From Parapristionchus giblindavisi (lineage: Eukaryota > Nematoda > Chromadorea > Rhabditida > Diplogasteridae), in the NCBI GenBank assembly GCA_943737045.1, contig CALSFV010000287.1, positions 186,001 through 250,000 of the forward strand: 64,000 bases of DNA. Direction: 5' to 3'. A model generated the notes under the pieces. That model was given only the letters and a program-made list of their open reading frames with translations, did not search any database and was not told where the DNA came from. This document shows positions 1 to 10,318 of the stretch, in pieces (position 1 is the stretch's first letter; each line of letters opens with the position of its first letter). A program made the translations under genes and the position numbers.

Positions 1-216
1 ATGAGCATAATAAGCTTCAAACATATCATCACGTAATATAAAATGTGTCGTTCGGTTCGTGTGATAAATCTCTATCATTCTGACTGTTCGTCTTGTTACA
101 AAAAAACTCGAGGGTCTTCTTCTTTAACAGCTCCTTCTGCAGAAAAAGGAAGGAGGCGGTAAGTTAAGAAATAACAATTCTTTGTAACTTATCACCTGCT
201 CTTGATATTTATCCAT

Positions 217-288
217 GTTGCCTTCTGATTGTCATTATGTCTGACCATCGCAAATGATGGCCAGACATAATGACAATCAGAAGGCAAC
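217..288. repeat. Near-perfect hairpin, about 33-bp arms
   Basis: The arm GTTGCCTTCTGATTGTCATT on the left is repeated as its reverse complement on the right, with the pairing continuing through ATGTCTG and nearly to a 5-base loop (GCAAA). One small asymmetry lies near the tip. It could be a tiny foldback MITE or a pre-miRNA-like transcript; no seed or conservation evidence is available. Confidence 0.8.
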
Positions 289-296
289 AAGGAATA

Positions 297-343
297 TTAA
301 TATAACTATCTAAACCTTCTTTTAAGTTTAGATAGTTATATTA
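297..343. repeat. Second hairpin, about 19-bp arms
   Basis: AATATAACTATCTAAAC is followed after a short loop by GTTTAGATAGTTATATT. It begins only 8 bases after the preceding 33-bp hairpin, so the two form a double stem-loop. Confidence 0.75.
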
Positions 344-851
344 TTTTAATTCTTATTGAGACTTGGCCAACCCCCCCCCCCCCCCAACGATTCCGATTCT
401 TACCTTATAGGTGGAGTTTACTGCTGTTTTCTTAAAGAACGCACTTCTTCTTCCAATTTAGCAAAAGGTAATGGTGCAACCATAATTGTCCACGCATCCA
501 CTAATCCAATACTCTTTTGAGCTTTTTACATTGAATCATTGATTCGACATACATCTCTGATCAAATACATTTTCTCCATATTCGCAAGCTGTATTATGCA
601 TATAGAGTACCAAACTGTCCTTCTCATCTCTCGAGTATCATTGATTCGAATGGCTCAAGACTAGTTACAAAAAGAAAATAGTATTTTTTTTTCTAACCTT
701 TTGCTCTTCAGTTTTTGACTCATTGTCAGTCCCAACTTTCTCTTCTTCCTAAACAGTCATCTAAAGTTCCTTCACTAAAAACTATTTCATTTTCTACCGA
801 AGATGTTATATTTCTCTAGCAATTTCGAAAATGGCACCTAATATTTATTTA

Positions 852-2127
852 CAGGGTGCGCCATAATTACCCGGACTGTTGTCTCCATATGATTCTCCCC
901 TTGGGAATGTGACTTGAATGATATGGTTCATGGTAAAGCTTATCAAGAATATGGGCAGCAGTAGTGTACTAGCGAATCTCACCGTGATCTCTTTTAGCTC
1001 TGACACAGGCCTTGAGTCTCTTCTCATATGCGACTGCCGATTCCCGCAAGTAGTTGTCATCGAGTTCGTCCCATGCCTTGAAAAGGGGAGCACTGAGGGA
1101 GTCGAGGGTCTGGTGCTTGATAGAGGACATCTTGGCCTACAACACCTCCAAGCACTGCAGTCGAGGAGGTTGAGATTGGGGGAGTTCGGAAGTAATTCAA
1201 TGTGATGGATTTTGCCGAGTGCCTGGGTGAAAAACCACGACTGGGTCAGCTTTGTCATGTCATTGACGACAGAATCTTACCGAAAGGTCTAGTGGTCCTG
1301 ACCGAAGTGGGTATGGTATCGGAGTAGAAGCGCGTCTTCGAGGATGTGCTTGGTATAATATGCCTTATTGATCTAGACGCATGGAGTGGCAAAACAAGAA
1401 TGGACTTTCCAGTTGGGCAAACAGCAGCTAACACCTAGGCGTATTGTGGAAGACTGATATGACCCATGACCCCAGCCGTCTTGTAGGATTCTTTAAGATC
1501 AGAGGCAATGATTCTGTTGTTCTCGATATTCAGGTTGTCTTTGAAGGTAAGATATTCTCTTCGCTGAACATCGTGCTGAAGTGCGCGGACCTAGCACAAC
1601 GCATAAAAAGTTGAAGTCACCGTTCTCAGCGGAGCTTGATCTGTCGCTCATTCGGTTCCAACAGTTTACTGTACTTGTAAGGGAGAAGAGTCAGCTGAGA
1701 CCTGAGGAGACGAAGAATGGAAGTGTTCGAGATATCGAGTCTCAAGATCGTAAACTTGTGGTTTCGAAACACCATCTTTCGGATGGGATCTCGGTTCGTA
1801 GCGGTGGAAACTGAAATCGGTCTACCTCTGCCCCGACGTTCCTTGTCAGTACCAAGATCTTGGTACACGATACCGGTATCGGATACAGCCGACTCGTGAA
1901 ACCCGAGCTGATGAACTATGACAATCTACCTTGTACACTTGAGAATGAGGGGTCGCAGTCGACTTTACTTCCCCATAACTAGAAGACTTGACTAACTGAC
2001 TTGAAACCTTGAATAGGGAGTGGCCAATGATCACTCGTCATGATGTTGCAATAGGGGTTGCGCATTTCCATTGGGGGCCTGGGAATCATAATGGTGAAAT
2101 CAGTCCGGGTAATTTTGGCGCACCCTG
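852..2127 (-). mobile_element. Mariner-like DNA transposon, degenerate
   Basis: The 1,276-bp element has terminal inverted repeats CAGGGTGCGCCATAATTACC (left) and, on the reverse strand at the right, CAGGGTGCGCCAAAATTACC, with TA on both sides as the target-site duplication. The size and TA target fit Tc1/mariner. On the - strand the sequence PNSPNLNLLDCSAW is recognisably the mariner motif PxSPDLNPLDxxxW around the third catalytic Asp. Downstream of it the transposase reading continues in a different frame, so the gene is frameshifted, and no full-length transposase frame exists. It is a dead copy next to the chemoreceptor cluster. Confidence 0.85.
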
Positions 2128-3796
2128 TATCTCTAGACGAGATCCCGAATATAGAATAGTTTATGTAAAATTCCGAAATGCAATGATATCAACGTTTCAT
2201 ATAATTTCAATAACAGTCTTCTTTCTGCTAAAGTGCCAAATCAGCGAAAAAACATTCCGAAAAGTATGTAGCAATAATTTGATTAATTGTATTTTTTCAA
2301 TTGTATCCTTCTCATAATTGCATTCTCCCGATATTCACTTATTATCATTTTCACTCCAATCTGTATTCAATTTTGTTAAGACTTTATCATCATATTTTAC
2401 ACGCTTCGAACTCGTAAAATTCAGGGGCGAGTATAATTTAAGTTATGGATTACTCATCTCGTGAGTCCAATCGATCTTTCTTGCGATATGGTTTTGCCAT
2501 TGATCAAGAATACTTCTTTGATATATTCTCCTGGTATCCGTTTTATAGTCTTCCCTTAATGAATCTTATTTGATATAGGTATCTAAAATTCATTTCATTT
2601 GCTTCTATTCTTATTTTGCATCCGATGGTATTTTATATTTTATTGAAACATAGTTCTTCAATGTTATCTGAATTGAGATATGGATTCATTGTAACTCATT
2701 TTTTTTGTTTCTCTAGGAAATGTAATGATGCAGATAATTGTACTTCTTACTGACATATATGCCAATGTTGGTCTGAATCCATATAGCATAATCCAGTTTG
2801 GTGGTCTTTACTGTGGTGGATTTCTGTGTCGAATGAATATAAATAAGCAAGTGTTACTCGTAGGGGAGTTTTAGAGAAATTCAAAATGACTAATAATATT
2901 TCAGTTTTTTTCTATCTTTTCTTGTAATCAATTTAATCACCTCACTTAGTTTTCTTGTAATGAGAGCGCATCAAATTTCTGCGAATACAATTTCTAGCTC
3001 TTTTTGACAATCGTTGCGGTATGTTCTGCGAATTTTCACGTTAGTTCAAAATGCGAGAGAGATGGGAATAGCGGGGCAAAAAGATATCATGTGGCGGCTT
3101 GGTGTATTTTCACAATCTCATAATAATGAGACGATAATTCATTAGCCAGAGCGGCGCACCTCAGACAGGATTGGTCGCGCGGCGGAGAGTGTTACAGAGA
3201 TAAATATTGGATGCCATCTCGCACGCACACCCTCTCTAATGCAGCCCACCAAACCCGCCTGGCATACGCCTCCCCTCTTTATATTTCATGTTATATCTGA
3301 AACTGCTTCAAGAGTTGGAAAACGGGATTCGCCCTTCATTTTTTTCGCCCACAATACAATAATAATTTTGTAGTGTTCAAGCCATATTTATTTTTTCCGA
3401 ATACGCTTTTCTTTCACTAAATGTATATGGATTCAGTTATTGTGGAAGAGATCCTCAGAACTATGAAGAGATTCTTGCCAAGGTAACATTTAAAGGGATC
3501 CGGAAATTTTTTTTTATTGAAAATTATTTCTAACCGCGACCATTGGTTATCAAATCCGTGGGTACCCAGGTGTCGGCTTGAGACACTAACTTTTTGTATA
3601 CCGCTTGTCCTTTGAATAAGCTACATAGTTGTTATTTAGAGGTTTGCATAAATATTCACGAGTCTCTATCTTTAAGAATATCGAATTGCAATGGTTCCTC
3701 AAGAAAGGTGGAACATTCTTTTTATTCGGAGAAGAAGGACAAGCAGGATATTTCATATACGGTAGACTTTTTTCAATCTTATTTGATTGTTTTTGA

Positions 3797-3888
3797 TCGT
3801 CGTTACATCTGCCTCACGCGCTTACGCTTACGCATAGGCTGTATGCAACACGGCGCGGCCTAGACGCGTAAGGAAAATGTAACGATGC
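3797..3888. repeat. Small inverted-repeat MITE in copy A intron
   Basis: ATCGTCGTTACAT at the left is matched by ATGTAACGATGCAT at the right, with inner partial pairing around ACGCGCTTACG and GACGCGTAAGG. It sits in the intron after exon 6 of the pseudogene. No coding content. Confidence 0.55.
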
Positions 3889-4400
3889 ATAATAGCAACA
3901 ATCTAAAATAAAACAAAGTTTGATAGTAGTATTAGGGAAAAGAAGCGAGTATTGCAAGAAAGGCGAAACTCAAATTATCATTTCTATTTTGATTGTTTTT
4001 TTAAAAAATTTGTTTTGTTAAAACGTCTTATAGCTATGATCCAGTAAGGCGAAACCTTAAAAAATCTTTTTTTTTTGCAGAAGTCTACATCTTCGCGGCC
4101 TCCATAGTGTATGGCCTATCTTCGTATTCTTTCTTGGTCATGGTCTCTACGTTATGATAAAGAAGAATGTGAATATTTCGTTCGAGTCTATTTGCATCTT
4201 ACTATAAAATCGTAAGCGATGTTTGTGTGCGGCGAAATTCCCTTCAAAATGGGTATTTGGGGGTGTAGCACAGAACTTAAATTCAATTATTTATATTTGT
4301 AGAAACGTTTCTCCTCACTCACACAATCAATACTGATTCGTTTTATGAAACTCTGTCTAGCTCAGGTGAACTTTAATAACTAAAAAAACTCCTTCTTTAA

Positions 4401-4504
4401 AGGCACACCACTAACTAATTTGAAACTCTCCGCTTCGGCTCTGTCTTTCTTTGTGTGAGAGAGCGTTGCCAAAGCGGAGAGTAAAATTAGCTCGGATTGT
4501 GCTT
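4401..4504. repeat. TTAA-flanked MITE, family 1
   Basis: The 104-bp element has imperfect terminal inverted repeats starting AGGCACACC and ending GATTGTGCTT, with inner arms containing CTCTCCGC and GCGGAGAG. TTAA lies directly on both sides, a probable 4-bp target-site duplication. It is one of at least nine members of a family that recurs in introns and spacers through the window. Confidence 0.8.
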
Positions 4505-4715
4505 TTAAAGTCGATGTCTATCTTTTTCATTAATTGAGTTGAGCGAATATTCACGATAACTTTCAGCTATTGATATATTTTCTTTGTTACATAACCCCAT
4601 CCTCTGTATTTCTACTTTCGTTACTGGTCGACATTTCGAAAGTACTCAATGAAACCTTTCTCGTATTTGCCAGAATATACTTCCTGGTCAGTTGAAGTGA
4701 TTTTATATATTTTAA

Positions 4716-4811
4716 AGGCAACCCGAGCTAATTCTACACTCCGCATTGGCGATACTCTCTCGAAAGAGTGTGACCAAAGCGGAGAGTCTTAAATTAGCCT
4801 GGGATGTCGCT
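4716..4811. repeat. TTAA-flanked MITE, family 1
   Basis: Second copy in the same pseudogene, flanked by TTAA on each side. The inner arms again contain CTCCGC and GCGGAGAG around a CTCTCTCG core. Confidence 0.8.
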
Positions 4812-5165
4812 TTAACAACTTGTACATTTCAATTTAGATGCTCGTTTCCAGCACACCATTTCTGTTAAATATCGTTTTCATTGCCAGAAATCCTATGGAG
4901 ATAAAGGTTTGTCGTAAATATCGCTAGTAAGTTTAAAAATGGATATCGCTCAATATCGTCGCAATTGCATGACCAAAATAGGTGGAAATATTTGGAACAA
5001 TGTTAGGATTTTTTTCGGAGTCGACTTTTCTTTCTTCGCATTATATCATGTAATTGTAAGCTATGTTTAAGAGAATTCTACAAAAACTCTCTCTGTTCCC
5101 ATCCCCAATGAAAATAGGAACAGTTGCGAAATCAATCGTGAATGTTTCTTCGATTACATCTCAAC

Positions 5166-6835
5166 AACTAGCGCGAACTACGTTCGCGCCTCAGAGAGTT
5201 TTGCGCATATGTATTATAGAGCACCGCTTCTTCTCAACTACGTTAGCCCAGTGCTTCTTGGCCATTTTAATTGAATTTGGTACTTTTGGGGTACGGTAGG
5301 TGGGTTACGGTAGTTGACGATATTCTGGAAAAATTTATCTTGTCGAGTTCCCCAAGCAAGTACCAAGCAAGGAATTTTAACCACCAGTTTGAACAATAAA
5401 GTCAGTTTGCGTTAACGTAGTGCTACGGTAGATGGGTTACGGTATCTGAAAATATCTTAGAAAATAATGTCTTTTCGAGTTACCCAAGGAAGTACCAAGC
5501 ACGGAATATTTACCGCGAGTTTGAAAAATAAAGTCAGTTTGCGTTAACATAGTACTACGGTAGAAGGGTTACGGTAGCTGAAAATATTGTAGAATTGCTT
5601 ATCCCGTCAAGCTAACAACGCAAGTAGCAAACATTACAGTTTGACAAATAAAGTCAGTTTGCGTTAACGGTAAATTTGGTTGTTATGGTGGCGCAAGGAA
5701 GCGACCAATTGGGTCATGCTCGAGCTCAAAGTGACCGCACAAGTCTCCGGCAAGTTCTGGATGTAGTATTTGGAGAAAAGAGTGTAAACTCCCCGCTGGA
5801 AAATCGAAAAAAAGAAATTTTGGATTACGGTAATCCTCCGAATTGGTTTTGTGCATTTTTCTCGGAATTTTGATAAATGACCCCCTTTTTTTAGTTGCGT
5901 AATCGACTTATATCGCTAATGTCATGTCGTTATCAAAAAAATGAGGACCCTAACTGTCCAGTAAAGCAAAATGCTTAGCTCTCTAACAATAAGTAAGGTA
6001 TGTAATAGCGCGAACTACGTTCGCGCCTCAGAGAGTTTTGCGCATATGTATTATAATCGTTGTTATGGAGCTCCGCTCCACATCAACTACGCTTTTGCAA
6101 TGCTTCTTGGCCGTTTTAATCGAATTTTGTACGGTAGTGGTACGGTAGCTGGGTTACGGTAGTTGAAAATATTCGAGAAAAATTTGTCTCTTCGATTTAC
6201 CCAAGGGGGGCCAAGAACGGAATTTTATTTGCAAGTTTGAAAAATAAAGTCAGTTCGCGATAATGTGGTACGGTATGTGGGTTACGGTAGCAGAGAATAT
6301 TCTGGAAAAGTCTATCCCGTCGAGTTACATAAGGATAGGCTAAGCACGGAATTTTTATTGCAAGTTTGAAAAATAAAGTCAGTTTGCGTTAAAGTAGTGC
6401 TACGGTAGGTGGCTTACGGTAGCTGAAAATGGTCTAGAAAAATTTGTCTCGTCGAGTTACCTAAGTAGGGACGAAAAACAGCATTTTAATCAAAAGTTTG
6501 AAAAAAAGTGCAAAATTGGTACGGTAGGGTTACGGTATGTGGTACGGTAGATGGGTTACGGTAGCTGAAAATGGCCTTGAAAAATTTGTCTCGTCGAGTT
6601 ACCCAAGAAAGTACCAAGCACGGAATTTATAACGCAAGTTTGAAAAATAAAGTCAGTTCACGATAAGGTGTACACACCAACATATAAACGGGTGATTTTC
6701 TCAGACTTTTGATAAATGACCCCGGTTTTTTAGTTGCGTAATCGCCTTATATCACAGTCGCGCACAAGTTATCAAAAAATGAGGATCCTAAGTGCCCAGT
6801 AAAGCAAAATGCTTATCTGTGTAAGTAAGTATGTA
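5166..6835. repeat. Complex satellite, tandem dimer with TACGGTA subunits
   Basis: Two units of about 830 bp stand in tandem. Each begins TAGCGCGAACTACGTTCGCG (5169, 6004) and ends with a block containing AGTAAAGCAAAATGCTTA (5964, 6800) and a TATGTAAT end. Inside each is an array of diverged subunits of roughly 120-130 bp built from TACGGTAGNTGGGTTACGGT, a GTCGAGTTACCCAAG block, and AAATAAAGTCAGTTTGCG. The 8-mer ATCTCAAC flanks both ends (5158-5165 and 6836-6843), which looks like a target-site duplication. Sequence beyond the right end resumes homology with the 3' flank of chemoreceptor B. Confidence 0.8.
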
Positions 6836-7145
6836 ATCTCAACTATGAAAGCTAAAGAAGATAATGAAAAAATGGCTTCGATTTATCGTGGTCAGTCTAA
6901 TTTATAAATAAGAAAATATTAATGTATTCCATCATTAAAATGACAATTATTTAGGTTCTCTATATGGTTTCGTATATATATCAGCACTCATACATATTGT
7001 TATCGTTTTATTGAAATTCTATTTCTGTATACATATATGTATGTTTGCTTTTTTTTCAGATCATGATTGTTTTTATTTTGAAGAATTGATTCATAATTCT
7101 TATTTGATAAAATAAATTCAGACATAAAAAACCATCACACTATGT
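6836..7145. other. Former 3' flank of chemoreceptor copy A
   Basis: This stretch aligns with 16562-16860 downstream of copy B (shared GCTAAAGAAGATAA, TTAGGTTCTCT, and the CACTATGTTTAAA/CACAGTATGTTTAAA junction). The tandem duplication that made the cluster therefore included at least 300 bp of 3' flank. No gene seen. Confidence 0.7.
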
Positions 7146-7149
7146 TTAA

Positions 7150-7503
7150 AGAAGGGGACCCACGAGTTTTTTCGTGACTAAACTGGCCAGACAGAACTAT
7201 TGAACACATCTCTTTGTATACAAAAACAATTTTCTCTAAAATTTTAGATGCCCCAGAATACCGTAATTCGGACTTAAAGTTCATTGATATGTCCAGGGAA
7301 AGGCGCGAATTTTGGAAATTGTATAGAAAATTGCAAACGGGAATCGAACCCGTGTGGCTCGGTTACGAACGCTGACTACTAACCACTGAGCCACACGCTC
7401 TACGCGTTGAACCAGTCAAATCTAATAGAGAAAGGAATGTCGCTTGCTATGTCCCACATTCTTCATGTCAATAACGCAGCCCAAATCTCGTGGGTCCCCT
7501 TCT
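7150..7503. mobile_element. TIR element at TTAA with tRNA-like module
   Basis: The 354-bp element has inverted repeats AGAAGGGGACCCACGAG and CTCGTGGGTCCCCTTCT, with TTAA immediately on each side. Copy B's flank has the empty site (ATGTTTAAATCGG near 16850), so this is a resolved insertion. The target is TTAA, or TTTAAA if six bases are duplicated. TTAA is the piggyBac-type target, but the ends are not obviously piggyBac. Inside, on the - strand (about 7400 to 7335), lie an A-box-like TGGCTCAGTGGTTAG and a perfect B-box-like GGGTTCGATTCCCG, followed by the tail of a SINE-like repeat. The acceptor stem does not pair, so it is not a functional tRNA gene. Confidence 0.75.
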
Positions 7504-8270
7504 TTAAATCGTAAAAAGCAAATCGTTGTAGTGTTAAAAAGGTGGAAAAATTTAATATGTAAAAATTGGAGACCCTCTAATTTTCATGCAAATATCTAAT
7601 GTTTCGCTTACGAAAGGTGTTGTGTATATTGCGTCAACTTCAATTTTGAAGTGTGAAAGCATCCGTCTCGCAAATATAACACCGCATATGAAATGTACTT
7701 GCATAAGAAAATGACAAATCTGTTATAAATACCAAGAGAACGGGTATAAAAAAGTAACACAAATATTTCTCCTGAACTTGCACTCTCACGTCTTCTCTCG
7801 ATTATCACTCCTATAACGCACTGTCGCGGATTCAAAACTTATTGCCAGACTTTCCAATTTTCAAAAAGGCGGATACTTTGATATATTTTCTCCAGGTATT
7901 GATATATTTTCTCCAGGTATTGATATATTTTCTCCAGGTATTGATATATTTTCTCCAGGTATTGATATATTTTCTCCAGGTATTGATATATTTTCTCCAG
8001 GTTTCCATGTCGATTTAAGAATCATACATATATAGAATTTAATGCTTTTATATACAAACCTTGGCTTATTGACCGCATTAAAAAAATAGAATAAATCACA
8101 CTTTTTTCCAGGAGAATAATGCAGAATCACTTCACACAAAACAGCAAAAAAAATGTTTACGCTGTAAATTTGAAAAGAACAAGGCAACTCTATTCCATCA
8201 ATTGTCCAGAAACTCTTTGTAAGTTCTCGGTATATGCATTGTATATGAGGCCAATCGACTAAGTACCAGC
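7504..8270. other. Intergenic, repeats only
   Basis: No gene seen. It contains a SINE-tail remnant near 7826-7870 (GCGGATTCAAAACTT followed by AATTTTCAAAAAGGCGG) and a 21-bp tandem repeat, listed separately. A 108-codon - strand frame over the tandem repeat is open because 21 is a multiple of three. Confidence 0.6.
7876..8003. repeat. 21-bp tandem repeat, six units
   Basis: The unit GTATTGATATATTTTCTCCA plus G repeats with almost no variation about six times. The core TATTGATATATTTTCT also occurs at the start of chemoreceptor exon 9 (4564 and 16024), although AT-rich chance similarity cannot be excluded. Confidence 0.9.
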
Positions 8271-9760
8271 ACAGTCAAAAAATCAAAGGTTGGGGATCGC
8301 GGTTCGTTCTTAGGGTGCTGATGACGATGGCCATCTTCATTTTTCACCGAGAGTCACCATTGAGGCCATGTGACGTCGCGTTGAAATTTGTTTTTGCGAT
8401 TGTCACCCGAGAATGAAAAAATGGTCAAATTTGCAGACTATGCCCCCAGGGGCAGAATTTGATTGCGATCACGCGTGTCTAATTCATTTTTCATGAAAAA
8501 GTTTTAGAGATTTTCAAAAATGGTATTTCTCTCAAAGGCAAAATTGCATTTTGCGAGAGGCATTGAGCGGAATGGCTTCAGGACCACATGCAAAAAAAAA
8601 TTCAGCCAATTTGCGCCCGAGACTTTCGAGAAAATCAACTTTCTGCGCAGTCATTTTGTCGTTGAAGGTGAGGTATAATAATTATATAATCCCCTCTACT
8701 CCCCTTCTATCCCATGCTACTCGCAACACCTGCCCTTCCGCTCTCTGACACCGTCATTCTTTCGACTCTTGCCATACTTTTCCCATATGCATTATATAGA
8801 GCATTAAAATGTCCTTCTTCATCTCTTGATTTTGCTAACTACATTCCTAGCAAAATACTCAAATAACGGTATATCATTTAATATTTTTGGCGATTTTAAT
8901 TTCCAGATAACGATTCTATAAGGGCAGCTAGGGGGGGGGGGGTACAAAGTTTCGAATTCATCTCGACATGTAAACAATTGAGCCGATATATCGATTTTTG
9001 ATGCTCATAAGTTTCAAAAGATTTGGTTCAATCGTTTTTGAGAAAGATCCGATTTTCTAAAAAAAATGGCTGATTTAAAAAAAAATATTTTCGTTAAATA
9101 GTAGACCACTTTCCCGCAATCTCTTATAATTGAACTAATGTAAAAATAGATGGGCTATCCGAATAACACACTTATTTTAACCATCTCCATTCCGGAACAT
9201 GACATATTGGCAAAAAACTAGCGTTACAATTGCCTTTCAATGGGTTAGTTTACCATCCTCTTCTTCTAATGAATTTGTATCCTATAAATAAAATGTTATT
9301 GATATGGAACCTACTAGTGATGATAACACACGCGATTTTGTTTTTTAGTAATGTAGATTGCATCTCCTCTTTTTCACCTGCAATATATTTCATCGATCAA
9401 TTTTGAATACTCCATGGCAAATGCACGTGTCCATTCCATGTATTCAAATAGTTATTTAGACTTTGTCTTGATAGGGCTTTTCATAGGTAGACATGGTTGT
9501 TCTAATGAAGACAAGTCAGATAGAAAACTATTATAAGCTCACTAAAGTCCATTTATTTTCGCCTAAGCAATCATTCATTCCAATACCATTAGTCATTGAT
9601 AAAGAAAAGTATAATGCTTTTGCTAACTTCTCTTCTGTGTTGACTTCTCCTAAACATTCTACAATTTTTAACAATTAAAAAAATACCTGTAGGTGTAAAA
9701 TGACCATGATCATCGTCATCAGCACCCTTGAGAACCCCAATCTTTGGTTTTTTTTACTGT
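8271..9760. mobile_element. Long-TIR DNA element, 1.5 kb
   Basis: Left end ACAGTCAAAAAATCAAAGG and right end (reverse complement) ACAGTAAAAAAAACCAAAG begin inverted repeats that continue through GGTTGGGG and GGGTGCTGATGACGATG for about 75 bp. The interior is non-coding by eye, apart from a 61-codon frame at 9493-9678 with no recognisable motif. No clear target-site duplication was found. A stretch of 10 G lies at 8933-8942. It is probably a non-autonomous DNA transposon. Confidence 0.65.
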
Positions 9761-10318
9761 TCCGGTGACTTATTGTTAGCCGATTCTTGCAGAAATGGCC
9801 ACATGTTAATGTCGCCTATCAAGGGAATCACCACAGAAATGGAAATGAGTCCGAAAGCGAACCCAAATAGGCGGCTAAGGTTGAGGGGGGTGGTGGTCAA
9901 AAGTGAAGTTGCACCGCTGACCAATCGCTACTTTTACTCGATATTTTTAAGACGTGCGTTTAGTTTTAACATAATTTGTTTCCCTTGTTTACCTTTTCTA
10001 TTTTCATGATAACGCTCGGAAATGATGATGAAACAATGAAAATGAAGTTACGAAAGTGATATCGTGTTACAATATCGCTTGAAAATATCGATTGGTTGAA
10101 CTTTCGAAACCACTTTTGGCCATAATACATGCAACCCACTCGTTTTCGGAATCGTTTCCGTTTCCTGTTTTCCATGTTTCAAATCCCATATTAGAAAAAA
10201 ATTATTTGTGAGGCCGGTTCAATAATATTTATTCCATTTAGAACTTTCCGTAATCGAGAAATTGAGGTACACTAATCCGCATGCTTTTCATATGAAAACT
10301 TCAGGTGCGAGTAAAGTT
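9761..10318. promoter_or_regulatory. Spacer and presumed promoter of copy B
   Basis: No exon is convincing here. The last 60 bases before the copy B start (TTCAGG.GCGAGTA.AGTTATG) are shared with copy A (2430-2447), so the immediate 5' flank was duplicated with the gene and presumably carries the proximal promoter. No TATA box or known motif is asserted. Confidence 0.4.

Larger units (their letters stand above)
1..851. other. Intergenic, no gene seen
   Basis: I see no convincing exon here. It holds two adjacent hairpins (listed separately), a C homopolymer of about 15 bases near 370, and otherwise AT-rich unique-looking sequence up to the TA dinucleotide at 850-851 that flanks a mariner element. 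Confidence 0.6.
2445..5165 (+). pseudogene. 7TM chemoreceptor pseudogene, copy A
   Basis: This is the first of three tandem paralogues of a nematode seven-transmembrane chemoreceptor (Str/Srh/Sri-like; class not settled) and aligns exon by exon with the intact copies B and C. The start (ATG at 2445) and the first exon, ending in DQEYFFDIFSW before the donor at 2534, are preserved. Lesions seen directly are: exon 2 (from 2579) has lost its donor, reading ACTCATTTT where the others read ACTCAGGT; exon 4 begins with one extra T, giving a frameshift; the same exon has CGA changed to TGA (TTTTTGACAATCG near 3032); exon 7 lacks about 4 bases after TCCATAGTG compared with copies B and C, another frameshift. 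Exons 5, 6, 8, 9 and 10 remain alignable. The last exon (from about 5071) loses its normal stop because a satellite block is inserted at 5166. Two MITEs sit in its introns. Confidence 0.88.

Noticed and set aside
844..1258. 137-residue protein as a host gene
   Set aside because: It lies wholly in a mariner element and includes the terminal repeat; only a short stretch is transposase-like, then the frame shifts.
7335..7400. tRNA gene on the - strand
   Set aside because: A and B boxes are good, but the acceptor stem does not pair and a SINE tail follows; treated as a tRNA-like module.
7861..8187. Protein with six PGENISI heptapeptides
   Set aside because: The frame is open only because the tandem unit is 21 bp; outside the repeat it has no recognisable sequence.
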